NCBI RefSeq assembly: GCF_020034665.1
Contig: NZ_JAIQDI010000002.1
Span: 62,001-126,000 of the forward strand
Reading direction: 5' to 3'
Length of the DNA: 64,000 nucleotides
From: Niabella beijingensis
GTDB taxonomy: Bacteria; Bacteroidota; Bacteroidia; Chitinophagales; Chitinophagaceae
Shown here piece by piece: positions 45,159 to 53,725 of this stretch (positions are counted from its first letter, which is position 1; every line of letters begins with the position of its first letter). The notes beneath the pieces were generated by a model, which was not told the DNA's origin, did no database searches, and was given only the letters and a program-made list of their open reading frames with translations. Position numbers and translations under genes: made by a program.

Positions 45159-46343
45159 ATGAATGATCTGATCAAAATTGTTTGCGGCGCCGTTTTACTG
45201 CTGCTGATCGCCGGATGCAAAAAAATGGATGATACGTACAGGGAGTATGTGGTTCCGCAAGGCATTACCTATGCAGAACGGCCAAAGAATGTAAACACCT
45301 ATTCCGGGCTCCGGAGGGTCCTGTTCCGGTGGCCCGCACCGGTTGATCCTTCTGTGGCCGCCGCGCGTATCTACTGGAATAATTTTTCCGACTCGGTGGA
45401 GTTCGCAATACCCAAAAATGCCGATACCGTTTCTTATATGTTGAACATCCCGGAAGGTGCCTATTCCTTTATCATTAAAACATTTGATGAAAAACAAAAC
45501 ACATCGGTGCCGGTAGAAGTACAGGGCCGGTCCATCGGTGAAACATTTTTGTCGAATATGTTCGACCGCCCGCTGAACCAGGTCTTTGTAGATAACCGGG
45601 ACGGACAGTTGCGGTTGTCGTGGGGCAGCGCCGATGTTTATAACGGAAGCATTGGTCAGGAACTGACCTATACCGGCAATAATAACAAGATCAAGACGGT
45701 ATTCCTTCCAGCGGAAGAAGGTCAGACGGTGCTGGATGATTATAAAAGAGGCGGCGACCTGTTTTATACAACCCTTTACCGTCCCGATTCCACATCGATC
45801 GATACCCTGAAAACAGCAGCAGTGAAAATACCGGGTGCAGATGTCCGGTACCGGCTGGATCCGTCTAAGTTTGGTGAACTGATCCTGGATAATGATGCAC
45901 TTTGCCAGTACCCCCAGCTGGGCTGGAAGCTGAGCCAGATCTGGAGCGGTATTACCAACCAGGATCCGGGGTATCATTCTGCGGATCTGCCCAAGCCGCT
46001 ACATATCACCTTCGATATCGGTACATCCGATTATGCAATATATTCTTTCCGTACCTGGCAGCGTACGGCCTACAATTCAGCTTTTACAGGAGGCAACCTT
46101 AAATCCTTTGCCCTGTGGGGAAGCAATCAGCCCGCACAGGACGGAAGCTGGGCCGGCTGGACGAAGCTGGGGACATTCAATTCCGGGCAGCATAATGTTA
46201 CCGAGGGTGAACTTTTTTTGCTGCCTTCCGGGCTTCCCGCTTTCCGCTATATCCGTATACAGGCGCTTGCCACCTGGGACCCCAAACCGACGCAGGCCGT
46301 GTGGATCATGGGAATTGAGCTGATGGGTACCTATGCCAGATAA
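45159..46343 (+). CDS. Surface lipoprotein with DUF4998 and DUF5000-like domains
   Basis: The 394-residue protein has lipobox LIAGC, then the DUF4998 pattern (MDDTYREYVVPQGITYAERPKNV; RVLFRWPAPVDPSVAAARIYWNN; YSFIIKTFDEKQNTSVPVEVQG). Its C-terminal 140 residues are a discoidin-like domain related to that of the gene before it (HITFDIGTSDYAIYSFRTWQR; KSFALWGSNQPAQDG; FRYIRIQALATWDPKPTQAVWIMGIEL). Together with its neighbour it probably presents glycan to SusCD. It is the last gene of the operon; the AraC gene that follows is convergent. Confidence 0.87.
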   Translation: MNDLIKIVCGAVLLLLIAGCKKMDDTYREYVVPQGITYAERPKNVNTYSGLRRVLFRWPAPVDPSVAAARIYWNNFSDSVEFAIPKNADTVSYMLNIPEGAYSFIIKTFDEKQNTSVPVEVQGRSIGETFLSNMFDRPLNQVFVDNRDGQLRLSWGSADVYNGSIGQELTYTGNNNKIKTVFLPAEEGQTVLDDYKRGGDLFYTTLYRPDSTSIDTLKTAAVKIPGADVRYRLDPSKFGELILDNDALCQYPQLGWKLSQIWSGITNQDPGYHSADLPKPLHITFDIGTSDYAIYSFRTWQRTAYNSAFTGGNLKSFALWGSNQPAQDGSWAGWTKLGTFNSGQHNVTEGELFLLPSGLPAFRYIRIQALATWDPKPTQAVWIMGIELMGTYAR

Positions 46344-46372
46344 GTTCCGGGAGGAAAGTGGCTGCAACACCT

Positions 46373-47257
46373 TCAGACGGTTTTTTGTGCAGCCTGGTGC
46401 TGGTAGGCATTCCGGAATTGCTTGGGCGACATGCCTTTGACGGCGAGGAACTGGCGGTTGAAATACGATACGTTATTAAAACCGCTGGAAAAACATACAT
46501 CTGTAATGCTGTTCTCCTGTTCGATCAGCAGCCGGCAGGCATGTCCTACCCGGATCTCATTTAAAAGTACAATAAATGTTTTCCGGGTTCTTTTTTTGAA
46601 ATACCGGCAGAAAGCGGAAGCGCTCATGTTTACGATTCCTGCAACCGTTTCGGTGGAAATATCCTCTGTGAAATGATCCATTACAAATTCATAGATCTTA
46701 TTGATGCGGTGTGAATCCTCTTTACTCAGTTGTACTGATTCCTGCGTGGAGAGTGTATGATAAGCGCCCGAAGCCGCGATCCGGTGCAGTATGGATAACA
46801 AGAGCAACAAACGTTCCATGCCTTGTGTGGCGTCCATCTTCAGCATTTTGGAGCTTACATCCTCCCGGCAACTGCCGGTTATCTCAAGTCCCATTGCAGC
46901 GCTGTCCAGCATCTCGCGTATCACACCCAGCTCAGGGGCCTGCAGGAACCCGTCCCCAAGGAAATGTTTTTCAAACTGGATAACGGTGGATGCCGCTTTA
47001 AGACCCGGTTGCCGGTGATAAAAAATATCATCACAGCGGTACCAGTGCGGCAGGTCCGGTCCGATCAGCACCAGGCTGCCCGGAGCAAAGTCGGTGATGG
47101 TATTGCCGATGAACTTTTTTCCGGAACCTTCATGGATGAGTACCAGCTCACATTCCGGGTGAAAATGCCAGGGGATATTGAAATAGGGCTCACTAAAATG
47201 CTGCAGTGCAAAAGAGGTATTCGTTAAAACGGGTACTTTCTGAAGAATCGCTTTCAT
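46373..47257 (-). CDS. AraC-family regulator with cupin sensor domain, probable regulator of the locus
   Basis: The 294-residue protein has an N-terminal cupin (IPWHFHPECELVLIHEGSGKKFIGNTITDFAPGSLVLIGPDLPHWYR) and a C-terminal AraC/XylS DNA-binding domain with two helix-turn-helix units (VAGIVNMSASAFCRYFKKRTRKTFIVLLNEIRVGHACRLL; ITDVCFSSGFNNVSYFNRQFLAVKGMSPKQFR). Regulators of this type sense free sugars such as L-arabinose or L-rhamnose in the cytosol. It is divergent from the seven-gene operon, and the shared element copy B lies in the 138-base region between them. Confidence 0.9.
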   Translation of the reverse strand: MKAILQKVPVLTNTSFALQHFSEPYFNIPWHFHPECELVLIHEGSGKKFIGNTITDFAPGSLVLIGPDLPHWYRCDDIFYHRQPGLKAASTVIQFEKHFLGDGFLQAPELGVIREMLDSAAMGLEITGSCREDVSSKMLKMDATQGMERLLLLLSILHRIAASGAYHTLSTQESVQLSKEDSHRINKIYEFVMDHFTEDISTETVAGIVNMSASAFCRYFKKRTRKTFIVLLNEIRVGHACRLLIEQENSITDVCFSSGFNNVSYFNRQFLAVKGMSPKQFRNAYQHQAAQKTV

Positions 47258-47302
47258 ATCTCTTTACAAAATTAATGACGGCTTATAAAAATAACTTATA
47301 TT

Positions 47303-47369
47303 GGTCAAAATAGTATTACAATTCGCTTCAAATATTGAAGTCTTGTTTAGGTGTTTCATAATATTTTCG
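47303..47369 (+). promoter_or_regulatory. Shared regulatory element, copy B (upstream of the seven-gene operon)
   Basis: It begins GGTCAAAATAGTATTACAA, has TTGAAG in the middle and ends TCATAATATTTTCG, matching copy A at 38484-38549. The operon's first ATG is 27 bases further on, so the TATTTTCG end is well placed for a -7 box. It lies in the divergent promoter region of the AraC gene and so may also control that gene. Confidence 0.8.
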
Positions 47370-47395
47370 CCCTGCTTGCAATTCATTCAAATGTT

Positions 47396-48652
47396 ATGAA
47401 AATAGTTCAATTACTGGGAAGCTTTTTATTGCTGTTTGCGGTTGCTGCTGCCAGGGGAACAACGGATTCATTGCCGCGGTCTTTTTCTATTGGCATCTTT
47501 TACGGACCGACTCCCGAACTTACCAATGATGAACAGTACCGCTTTATCAAAGAGGCGAATATTGATTTCATCCAGTACCTCGATGGCACACTGAAAGACG
47601 ATACAGCCGAAGCCCGGCTGCGTAATTTCCGGCTCCTTGACCGGGCATCCCGGCATGGGTTGCAGTATTATGTTTATGATCCGCACGTAAAAGGAAACGA
47701 GGCCGATATTGCGGCAATGGTGGCACTTTATAAGAACCATCCGGGACTGGGCGGTTATTTTATAGTGGACGAGCCGGGAAAGGGCGCATTGGATTGGCCG
47801 GCCCGTGCTTATAGAACATTGGTGAAGTATGATCCTGTGCATCCGCCATCGGTCAACCTGTTGCCGGCGATCTATCCTGATTATGAGCAGGCATATGTTG
47901 AAGACTGGGTCCAAAAAGCAGGCAGGGGAAATTTGAGACAGCTTTCTTTTGACCATTATCCCCTGCTGGCCGATGGTTCCTTTGGTAAAGGATATTTTAA
48001 TAATCTGGATATCATCCGGCGCGTGGGATTGCGCTACGGCATTCCCACGGCCACCTATCCGCAGTCGATGGGTATCCTGAATGCGTACCGGAGACCCAAC
48101 AGCAGCGAGCTGCGTTACAGTGCTTACACGGCAGTCGCGTACGGGGTGAAGCAGCTGGTTTGGTTTACGTATAATACTCCGGTGCATCAGCCTTCCGAGC
48201 GGTTTACCAATGCAATAATTGACAGTACGGGTAAGAAGACCGATCTCTACCTGCCGTTTCAAAAACTAAATGCAGAACTGAAACTGCTGGGCGGCACCTT
48301 GCGTATGCTGGATGCCGTTGCTGTATACCATTCCGACACGCTCGATGGTACTGCCGGTCATACCCTTCCGGATAATTTTTTCTGGAGGCCCTCCGGCAAT
48401 AAAAACCGCGTCATCGTGTCCCATTTCAGACATGCAGTAACCGGACAGTCCTTTATTATGGTGGTGAATAAATCTTTGGTAAGCAGGGATACCCTTGCAT
48501 TTGTTATTGATAAAAAAATAAAAAAGATACGATGCCTGTCCGCACAGGACGGTAAACAACATCGTGTACATTATAAAGCGGGCAGCGGTCGGTTTGAAGA
48601 AGTTTTCTTACCCGGAGAGGGGCGGCTGTATGCGGTGGAAGGTGATCACTGA
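47396..48652 (+). CDS. Secreted TIM-barrel glycosidase-like protein, unclassified
   Basis: From ATG 47396 the product has 418 residues and a signal peptide (MKIVQLLGSFLLLFAVAAARG). The body reads like a clan GH-A-type barrel: FSIGIFYGPTPELTNDEQYRFIKEANIDFIQYL, HPGLGGYFIVDEPGKG (a DEP in the place of the usual NEP acid/base), QLSFDHYPLL, and KQLVWFTYNTPVHQPSERFT. A beta-rich C-terminal domain (RVIVSHFRHAVTGQSFIMVVNKS) follows. I cannot place it in a numbered GH family. It is the first gene of the operon under element B. The substrate is unknown, though its company suggests a rhamnosylated or arabinosylated compound. Confidence 0.75.
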   Translation: MKIVQLLGSFLLLFAVAAARGTTDSLPRSFSIGIFYGPTPELTNDEQYRFIKEANIDFIQYLDGTLKDDTAEARLRNFRLLDRASRHGLQYYVYDPHVKGNEADIAAMVALYKNHPGLGGYFIVDEPGKGALDWPARAYRTLVKYDPVHPPSVNLLPAIYPDYEQAYVEDWVQKAGRGNLRQLSFDHYPLLADGSFGKGYFNNLDIIRRVGLRYGIPTATYPQSMGILNAYRRPNSSELRYSAYTAVAYGVKQLVWFTYNTPVHQPSERFTNAIIDSTGKKTDLYLPFQKLNAELKLLGGTLRMLDAVAVYHSDTLDGTAGHTLPDNFFWRPSGNKNRVIVSHFRHAVTGQSFIMVVNKSLVSRDTLAFVIDKKIKKIRCLSAQDGKQHRVHYKAGSGRFEEVFLPGEGRLYAVEGDH

Positions 48653-48682
48653 TCCTGCAGCCGCTGTTTAAATTATTAACAC

Positions 48683-49756
48683 ATGCAAATTGAGAGCGGA
48701 TTTCTGATGCCGCAACGGCAATATACGATTTTCATGATCGGGGCAGGTGGTATTGTGGAAGCCGCACATCTGCCGGCATACCGCAAAGCGGGCTGGGAAG
48801 TAGGCGGGATCTATGATCTTCAGGCGGACCGGGCGCGTTTACTGGCAGAAATGTTTTCGATCCCGGCAGTGTTTGAAACATTGCCGGCGCTGGTAACAGC
48901 TGCGGGCGCCGGGGTGGTATTTGATGTGGCGGTGCCGGCAACAGAACTGCCCGGCGTTATCCGGCAATTGCCGGACGGGGCAACAGTACTGATGCAAAAG
49001 CCCATGGGTACCACTATTGCCGAAGCACAACTGATCAGGGATCTTTGCCGTGAAAAGAAATTACTGGCCGCTGTAAATTTCCAGATGAAATTTATTCCGG
49101 CCATGATCGCGGCCCGTAACCTGATTGCATCCGGCGCGATCGGAACACTGCATGATATGGAGATCCGGATGAATATCTATCATCCCTGGCATTTATGGAA
49201 GTTTTTATATGGTATTCCACGTATGGAAATGCTGTATCACAGCATTCATTATGTGGATATGTTGAAATCGTTTTTCGGACTTCCGCAGAAAGTGTATGCC
49301 AGAACATTGAAGCACCCGCTAATGAAAGAACTGGCTTCAACAAGGTCGGTGATATTGCTCGATTATGGTGATCTCATCAAGGCTCACATCAACACCAATC
49401 ACGGTCATGATTTCGGACTGAAGCACCAGGAATCCTTCGTGAAATTTGAAGGTACGGCAGGCGCTATAAAAACGACCCTCGGTCTCAATATCGATTATCC
49501 CAATGGAGTGCCCGATTCCTTTGAATACGTGATCCGGGAAGAAGGGAAGGATCCGGAGTGGAAATCGGTAACATTCCCCGGACAGTGGTTCCCGGATGCG
49601 TTTATAGCCTCCATGGCTGAACTGCTTTGCTATGCCGAGGGAAGTTCGGATAAGCTGATGAATCATTTTGAAAACGCCTATCAGACAATGGCGATCGTAG
49701 AGGCTGCCTATCAGTCGAACGAAACCGGCGGCACTACTGTAGCATATCAGCAATAG
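48683..49756 (+). CDS. Gfo/Idh/MocA-family oxidoreductase, possible sugar 1-dehydrogenase
   Basis: The 357-residue cytosolic protein begins with a Rossmann fold ([29 protein letters not shown]) and has QKPMG in place of the usual EKP motif that holds the nicotinamide and catalytic Lys, then the C-terminal beta sheet ([22 protein letters not shown]). In this operon, next to a lactonase and a dehydratase, an NAD(P)-dependent oxidation of a free aldose to its lactone is the most natural role (inference). Many members act on other positions or on inositols. It lies 30 bases after the TIM-barrel gene. Confidence 0.85.
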   Translation: MQIESGFLMPQRQYTIFMIGAGGIVEAAHLPAYRKAGWEVGGIYDLQADRARLLAEMFSIPAVFETLPALVTAAGAGVVFDVAVPATELPGVIRQLPDGATVLMQKPMGTTIAEAQLIRDLCREKKLLAAVNFQMKFIPAMIAARNLIASGAIGTLHDMEIRMNIYHPWHLWKFLYGIPRMEMLYHSIHYVDMLKSFFGLPQKVYARTLKHPLMKELASTRSVILLDYGDLIKAHINTNHGHDFGLKHQESFVKFEGTAGAIKTTLGLNIDYPNGVPDSFEYVIREEGKDPEWKSVTFPGQWFPDAFIASMAELLCYAEGSSDKLMNHFENAYQTMAIVEAAYQSNETGGTTVAYQQ

Positions 49757-49757
49757 A

Positions 49758-51512
49758 ATGATGATGAAGCCAATAAATAAATACAGCAGAATTATTACCG
49801 AAGATGAAAGTCAGCCCTCTTCACTGGCCATGTTATATGGTGCAGGTTTTAACGATGCCGATCTGCGCAAGGCACAGGTGGGTATCGCCAGCTCCGGGTT
49901 CGAAGGCAATCCCTGTAACATGCATTTGAATGCACTTTCCGAACTGATCAAGCAGGGGATAAGTGCCGCAGGGTTAAAAGGACTGGTGTTCCATACGATC
50001 GGGGTAAGCGATGCATTATCGATGGGAACCGCAGGGATGCGTTATTCACTGCCCTCGCGGGATATTATTGCCGACTCGATTGAAACCGTTGTGAGCGCGC
50101 AATGGTACGATGCGCTGGTGCCGGTAATGGGATGCGATAAGAATATGCCGGGAGCGATCATTGCCATGTGCCGGCTGAACCGCCCATCCCTGATGGTGTA
50201 TGGCGGCACTATAAAAGCCGGGCAGTATGAAGGCAGGGCCATCAATATATTATCGACCCTGGAAGCTTACGGGGAAAAGCTTGCCGGAAGTATTAATGAA
50301 GAACAATTCCGCGGGATCATCCGGAATGCCTGTTCCGGTGCAGGCGCCTGCGGCGGCATGTATACCGCCAATACCATGGCGGTTGCCATTGAAGCGATGG
50401 GGCTAAGCCTGCCCTACAGTTCATCCAACCCGGCAGAAAGCAATGAAAAAAAAGAAGAGTGCCTGGCCGCCGGAGCCTTTGTCCGGAAGCTGCTGGAAAA
50501 GGATCTGAAACCGCGGGACATCCTTACCAGGGCTTCTTTTGAAAATGCGATCACAATGACAATGATACTGGGAGGCTCTACCAATGCGGTGCTGCACCTG
50601 ATCGCCATTGCAAAAGCTGCGGGGATCGATATCGGGCTGGATGATTTTCAACGGATCAGTGATACGACCCCCCTGCTGGCCGATATGAAGCCCAGCGGGA
50701 AATATGTAATGAATGATATACACCTTGCCGGAGGAACGCCCCGCATTATGAAATTGCTGCTGGAGGAAGGCCGGCTGAACGGGGATTGTATGACGGTAAC
50801 GGGCAACACCATTTCAGAGAACCTGAAGAACGTGCGCCCGCTGGATACGGCGGATGCCATTCTGCGGCCTTTTAGTGCACCATTGAAAAAGACCGGCCAC
50901 CTGCAGATCCTTTATGGTAATCTTGCACCTGGGGGTGCTGTTGCCAAGATCACGGGAAAGGAAGGCGAGAAATTCGAGGGTCCGGCCAGGGTGTTCGATG
51001 ATGAACCGTCTGCCATCGAAATGATCCGTAATAACGGCATCCGGCCCGGTGATGTAGTGGTCATCCGTTATGAAGGTCCGAAAGGCGGCCCGGGTATGCC
51101 GGAGATGCTGAAAACTACGGCGGCGCTTACCGGCGCCGGCCTGGGTAAGTCAGTAGCCGTTATAACGGACGGCCGTTTCTCCGGAGGAACACATGGGTTT
51201 GTAATCGGTCATGTCACGCCCGAGGCTTACGAAGGGGGCGTTATTGCATTGCTGAAGGACGGTGATCTGATTTCGATTGATGCAGTAACCAACACGATAT
51301 CGGTACAGGTACCGGAAAAAGAACTGGAAAAGCGGAGGGCGCACTGGCAGGCGCCTGATAAGATACAGTACGGCGGTGTGTTATATAAATACCGGCATAC
51401 AGTAAGCTCCGCATCCGAGGGGTGCGTAACGGATGCATTTGTACCGGCTGCTGCAGCAGCAGGAGCGTCCGCACAGAAAACAAAAATACTATCCGATGCT
51501 GTTAAAAATTAA
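49758..51512 (+). CDS. IlvD/Edd-family dehydratase, probable sugar-acid dehydratase
   Basis: The 584-residue protein is a Fe-S dehydratase: cysteines in [20 protein letters not shown] and [18 protein letters not shown] are placed as the cluster ligands, and the active-site Ser lies in [12 protein letters not shown]. IlvD itself makes branched-chain amino acids. Here the operon with sugar oxidation genes points to an aldonate substrate such as L-rhamnonate, L-fuconate or L-arabinonate, which would give a 2-keto-3-deoxy acid. It follows the oxidoreductase by one base and overlaps the next gene by 17 bases. No ilv genes are near. Confidence 0.87.
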   Translation: MMMKPINKYSRIITEDESQPSSLAMLYGAGFNDADLRKAQVGIASSGFEGNPCNMHLNALSELIKQGISAAGLKGLVFHTIGVSDALSMGTAGMRYSLPSRDIIADSIETVVSAQWYDALVPVMGCDKNMPGAIIAMCRLNRPSLMVYGGTIKAGQYEGRAINILSTLEAYGEKLAGSINEEQFRGIIRNACSGAGACGGMYTANTMAVAIEAMGLSLPYSSSNPAESNEKKEECLAAGAFVRKLLEKDLKPRDILTRASFENAITMTMILGGSTNAVLHLIAIAKAAGIDIGLDDFQRISDTTPLLADMKPSGKYVMNDIHLAGGTPRIMKLLLEEGRLNGDCMTVTGNTISENLKNVRPLDTADAILRPFSAPLKKTGHLQILYGNLAPGGAVAKITGKEGEKFEGPARVFDDEPSAIEMIRNNGIRPGDVVVIRYEGPKGGPGMPEMLKTTAALTGAGLGKSVAVITDGRFSGGTHGFVIGHVTPEAYEGGVIALLKDGDLISIDAVTNTISVQVPEKELEKRRAHWQAPDKIQYGGVLYKYRHTVSSASEGCVTDAFVPAAAAAGASAQKTKILSDAVKN

Positions 51513-52854
51513 AAACCGGCTGCTGCTTTTCCTGCTGTTTTTGGGGGCGGGTGATTTCACGGTGCTGCAGGCACAGGAACTGATCAGTAAGGAAGACCTG
51601 CTTTTTCTCAGGGGGCTTACAAAAGCAGTGCTCGACAGCGCGCGGCTGCTGCCGGGACAGGCGCTGCCGGAGCCTTTTGGTTCGAATAATACCGGCGGTA
51701 CACTGGTGCGGCCGGGAGGCAGAGCTACCTATCCCGCATTCTGGATACGGGATTATGCTATGAGCCTTGAAACCGGGTTTATAAGCCCGGAGGAGCAAAG
51801 ACATATGCTGCTGCTCACCGCGGCCACACAATGCGATCAGACATGGATCACCAGGGGAGGCAGCATGGTGCCTTATGGAGCCATTGCAGATCATATCCTG
51901 GCGAACAACAGTACCCCGGTTTACTTTGCCGGTACTTATGATGCGGAAGCCCAGGGCACGCCCGAGTTTGGGAGGTTCCCGCCGTATTGTGATCAGTTCT
52001 ATTTTATAAAAATGGCGCATTATTATGTAAGCAGTACCGGCGACCGGTCGCTCCTGAGCAGAAACATCAACGGTGTTGCATTGTCCGACAGGCTGGAGAC
52101 CGCTTTCAGAATTCCTCCGGCGCATCCCGGCGATCATATCGTTTACTCCGCAGAACATTACAGGGCCGTGGATTTTGGATTCCGGGATGCGATCCATATA
52201 ACGGGCGACCTCTTATATCCTTCTTTACTGAAGTATGAAGCTGCGCTGCAACTGTCGGATATTTTTAAATGGAAAAAAGATCCTGCAAAAGTCCTGTTGT
52301 ATCAGGCGATCGCTGCCCGTTTGAAGACGGCCATTCCGGAACGGTTTGCAACAGCAAACGGAATGCTGGTTGCGGCTACCGGCCAAAGCGCCCAGAAAGA
52401 TGTATGGGGCACTGCATTTGCCATTTATCTTAATGTACTTTCCGGTGCTGCGGCACAACGGGCATCCCAAACACTTGCCACTGCATACGCGGCCGGCACC
52501 CTGGCTTATAAAGGAGCGATACGGCATGTCATTAAAACCGATGACTTCAATGAGAAGACGTCCTGGGAAGGAGCAATCCCGGAAGCCCCGTTGAATCAGT
52601 ACCAGAACGGTGCCTACTGGCCCACACCGGTGGGCTGGGTAGCAATGGCACTGGAACGCTCCGGCAAAGAAAATGCGGCCAGGCTGGTGAAAGAATATAT
52701 CGCGGAATTAAAAGCAACTGACTTTCGCAAGGGACCTTCCTTTGGCGGACCCCTGGAATGTTTTTATCCTCCTGCGTACACCCGCGGGCCGGTATACCTT
52801 ACATCGGTTACCTGTCCCTATATTGTTTTAAACACAATGGTTAAAAGACAATAA
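51496..52854 (+). CDS. Secreted six-hairpin-type glycosidase-like protein, unclassified
   Basis: From ATG 51496 the protein has 452 residues with a signal peptide ([21 protein letters not shown] then VLQAQ). The helical-toroid pattern is suggested by [61 protein letters not shown] and [50 protein letters not shown] with its Arg-Asp pair recalls the active-site entrance of GH15/GH125-type enzymes. I cannot assign it to a family. It overlaps the dehydratase gene by 17 bases and the lactonase gene by one, so it is tightly coupled. Confidence 0.75.
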   Translation: MLLKIKNRLLLFLLFLGAGDFTVLQAQELISKEDLLFLRGLTKAVLDSARLLPGQALPEPFGSNNTGGTLVRPGGRATYPAFWIRDYAMSLETGFISPEEQRHMLLLTAATQCDQTWITRGGSMVPYGAIADHILANNSTPVYFAGTYDAEAQGTPEFGRFPPYCDQFYFIKMAHYYVSSTGDRSLLSRNINGVALSDRLETAFRIPPAHPGDHIVYSAEHYRAVDFGFRDAIHITGDLLYPSLLKYEAALQLSDIFKWKKDPAKVLLYQAIAARLKTAIPERFATANGMLVAATGQSAQKDVWGTAFAIYLNVLSGAAAQRASQTLATAYAAGTLAYKGAIRHVIKTDDFNEKTSWEGAIPEAPLNQYQNGAYWPTPVGWVAMALERSGKENAARLVKEYIAELKATDFRKGPSFGGPLECFYPPAYTRGPVYLTSVTCPYIVLNTMVKRQ

Positions 52855-53690
52855 TGCGTATTATTGATGCTCATCTGCATTTGTGGGATATAAAACGGCT
52901 CCGCTATCCCTGGCTGGAAACCGTCCCTGCATTACAGCGCGATTTCCTTCCTGCCGATTACCAGGCTGCAGCTGCGGGGACACCCGTTGAAGCGCTGGTG
53001 GTGGTGCAGGGAGAATGCCTGCCGGAACGTTACCGGGAAGAGGTATTGTTTATACAGGAGCAGGTTCATACAGATACCCGCATACAGGCCCTGGTAGCGT
53101 ATGCACCGGTTGAAGACGAACGATTACTGGAAGAAGCGCTGCAGTTTTTCAGCACCATACCACTTGTTAAAGGGGTACGCCGGATGTATGATGAAGCGCC
53201 TTCGTTATGTATACAGCCTTCTTTTATAAAAGGGCTGCACCGGCTGGCTGCCTGCGGGTACAGCTTCGATATCAGCGTAAAACCACATGCGCTGCCTGAT
53301 ACAATCTCAATGATCGTGCAATGTCCTCAAACACCGTTCGTACTGGATCATCTGGGTAAACCGGATATCCGGAACCGGGCCTTTGATACCTACCGTAAAC
53401 ATATTGATGCCTTATCAGCCCTTGAAAATGTTACGGCCAAGATATCAGGACTGGTAACAGAGGCACACTGGCAGAACTGGACGGCGGAAACCCTGCGGCC
53501 TTATATCGATTATGCTATTGATAAATTCGGATTTCAACGGCTGATGTTCGGAAGTGATTATCCCGTGGTACTGCTGGCCGCAACATACGATAAATGGCTG
53601 ACCACCGTGCATGATGCGGTCAGGGGCTGCACCCCCGAAGAGGAAGCGGCATTGTTTTATGGCACAGCAAAACGGGTTTACAGGCTCTAG
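52854..53690 (+). CDS. Amidohydrolase-family lactonase (COG3618, L-fucono-/L-rhamnono-lactonase type)
   Basis: The 278-residue TIM-barrel metal hydrolase starts [21 protein letters not shown], with the HLHLW metal-site motif and the RYPWL wording common to COG3618. Further marks are LVVVQGECLPE, GVRRMYDE, PFVLDHLGKPDI, KISGLVTEAHW and the last metal/catalytic Asp in LMFGSDYPVVLL. Characterised members open L-fuconolactone, L-rhamnono-gamma-lactone or 4-sulfomuconolactone. It is the second step of the proposed non-phosphorylating sugar route. It starts inside the stop of the previous gene (TAATG). Confidence 0.87.
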   Translation: MRIIDAHLHLWDIKRLRYPWLETVPALQRDFLPADYQAAAAGTPVEALVVVQGECLPERYREEVLFIQEQVHTDTRIQALVAYAPVEDERLLEEALQFFSTIPLVKGVRRMYDEAPSLCIQPSFIKGLHRLAACGYSFDISVKPHALPDTISMIVQCPQTPFVLDHLGKPDIRNRAFDTYRKHIDALSALENVTAKISGLVTEAHWQNWTAETLRPYIDYAIDKFGFQRLMFGSDYPVVLLAATYDKWLTTVHDAVRGCTPEEEAALFYGTAKRVYRL

Positions 53691-53725
53691 CCTGTTTCGT
53701 CCGTTGCCACTAAAAAAATATAATT

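Noticed and set aside
36372..46343. GH127 as part of the susC operon
   Set aside because: A 569-base gap with a palindrome and a separate promoter element lies between them.
49758..51512. Dihydroxyacid dehydratase of valine/isoleucine synthesis (IlvD proper)
   Set aside because: No ilv genes are nearby and the operon is devoted to glycan and sugar-acid chemistry; the Fe-S family alone does not decide the substrate.
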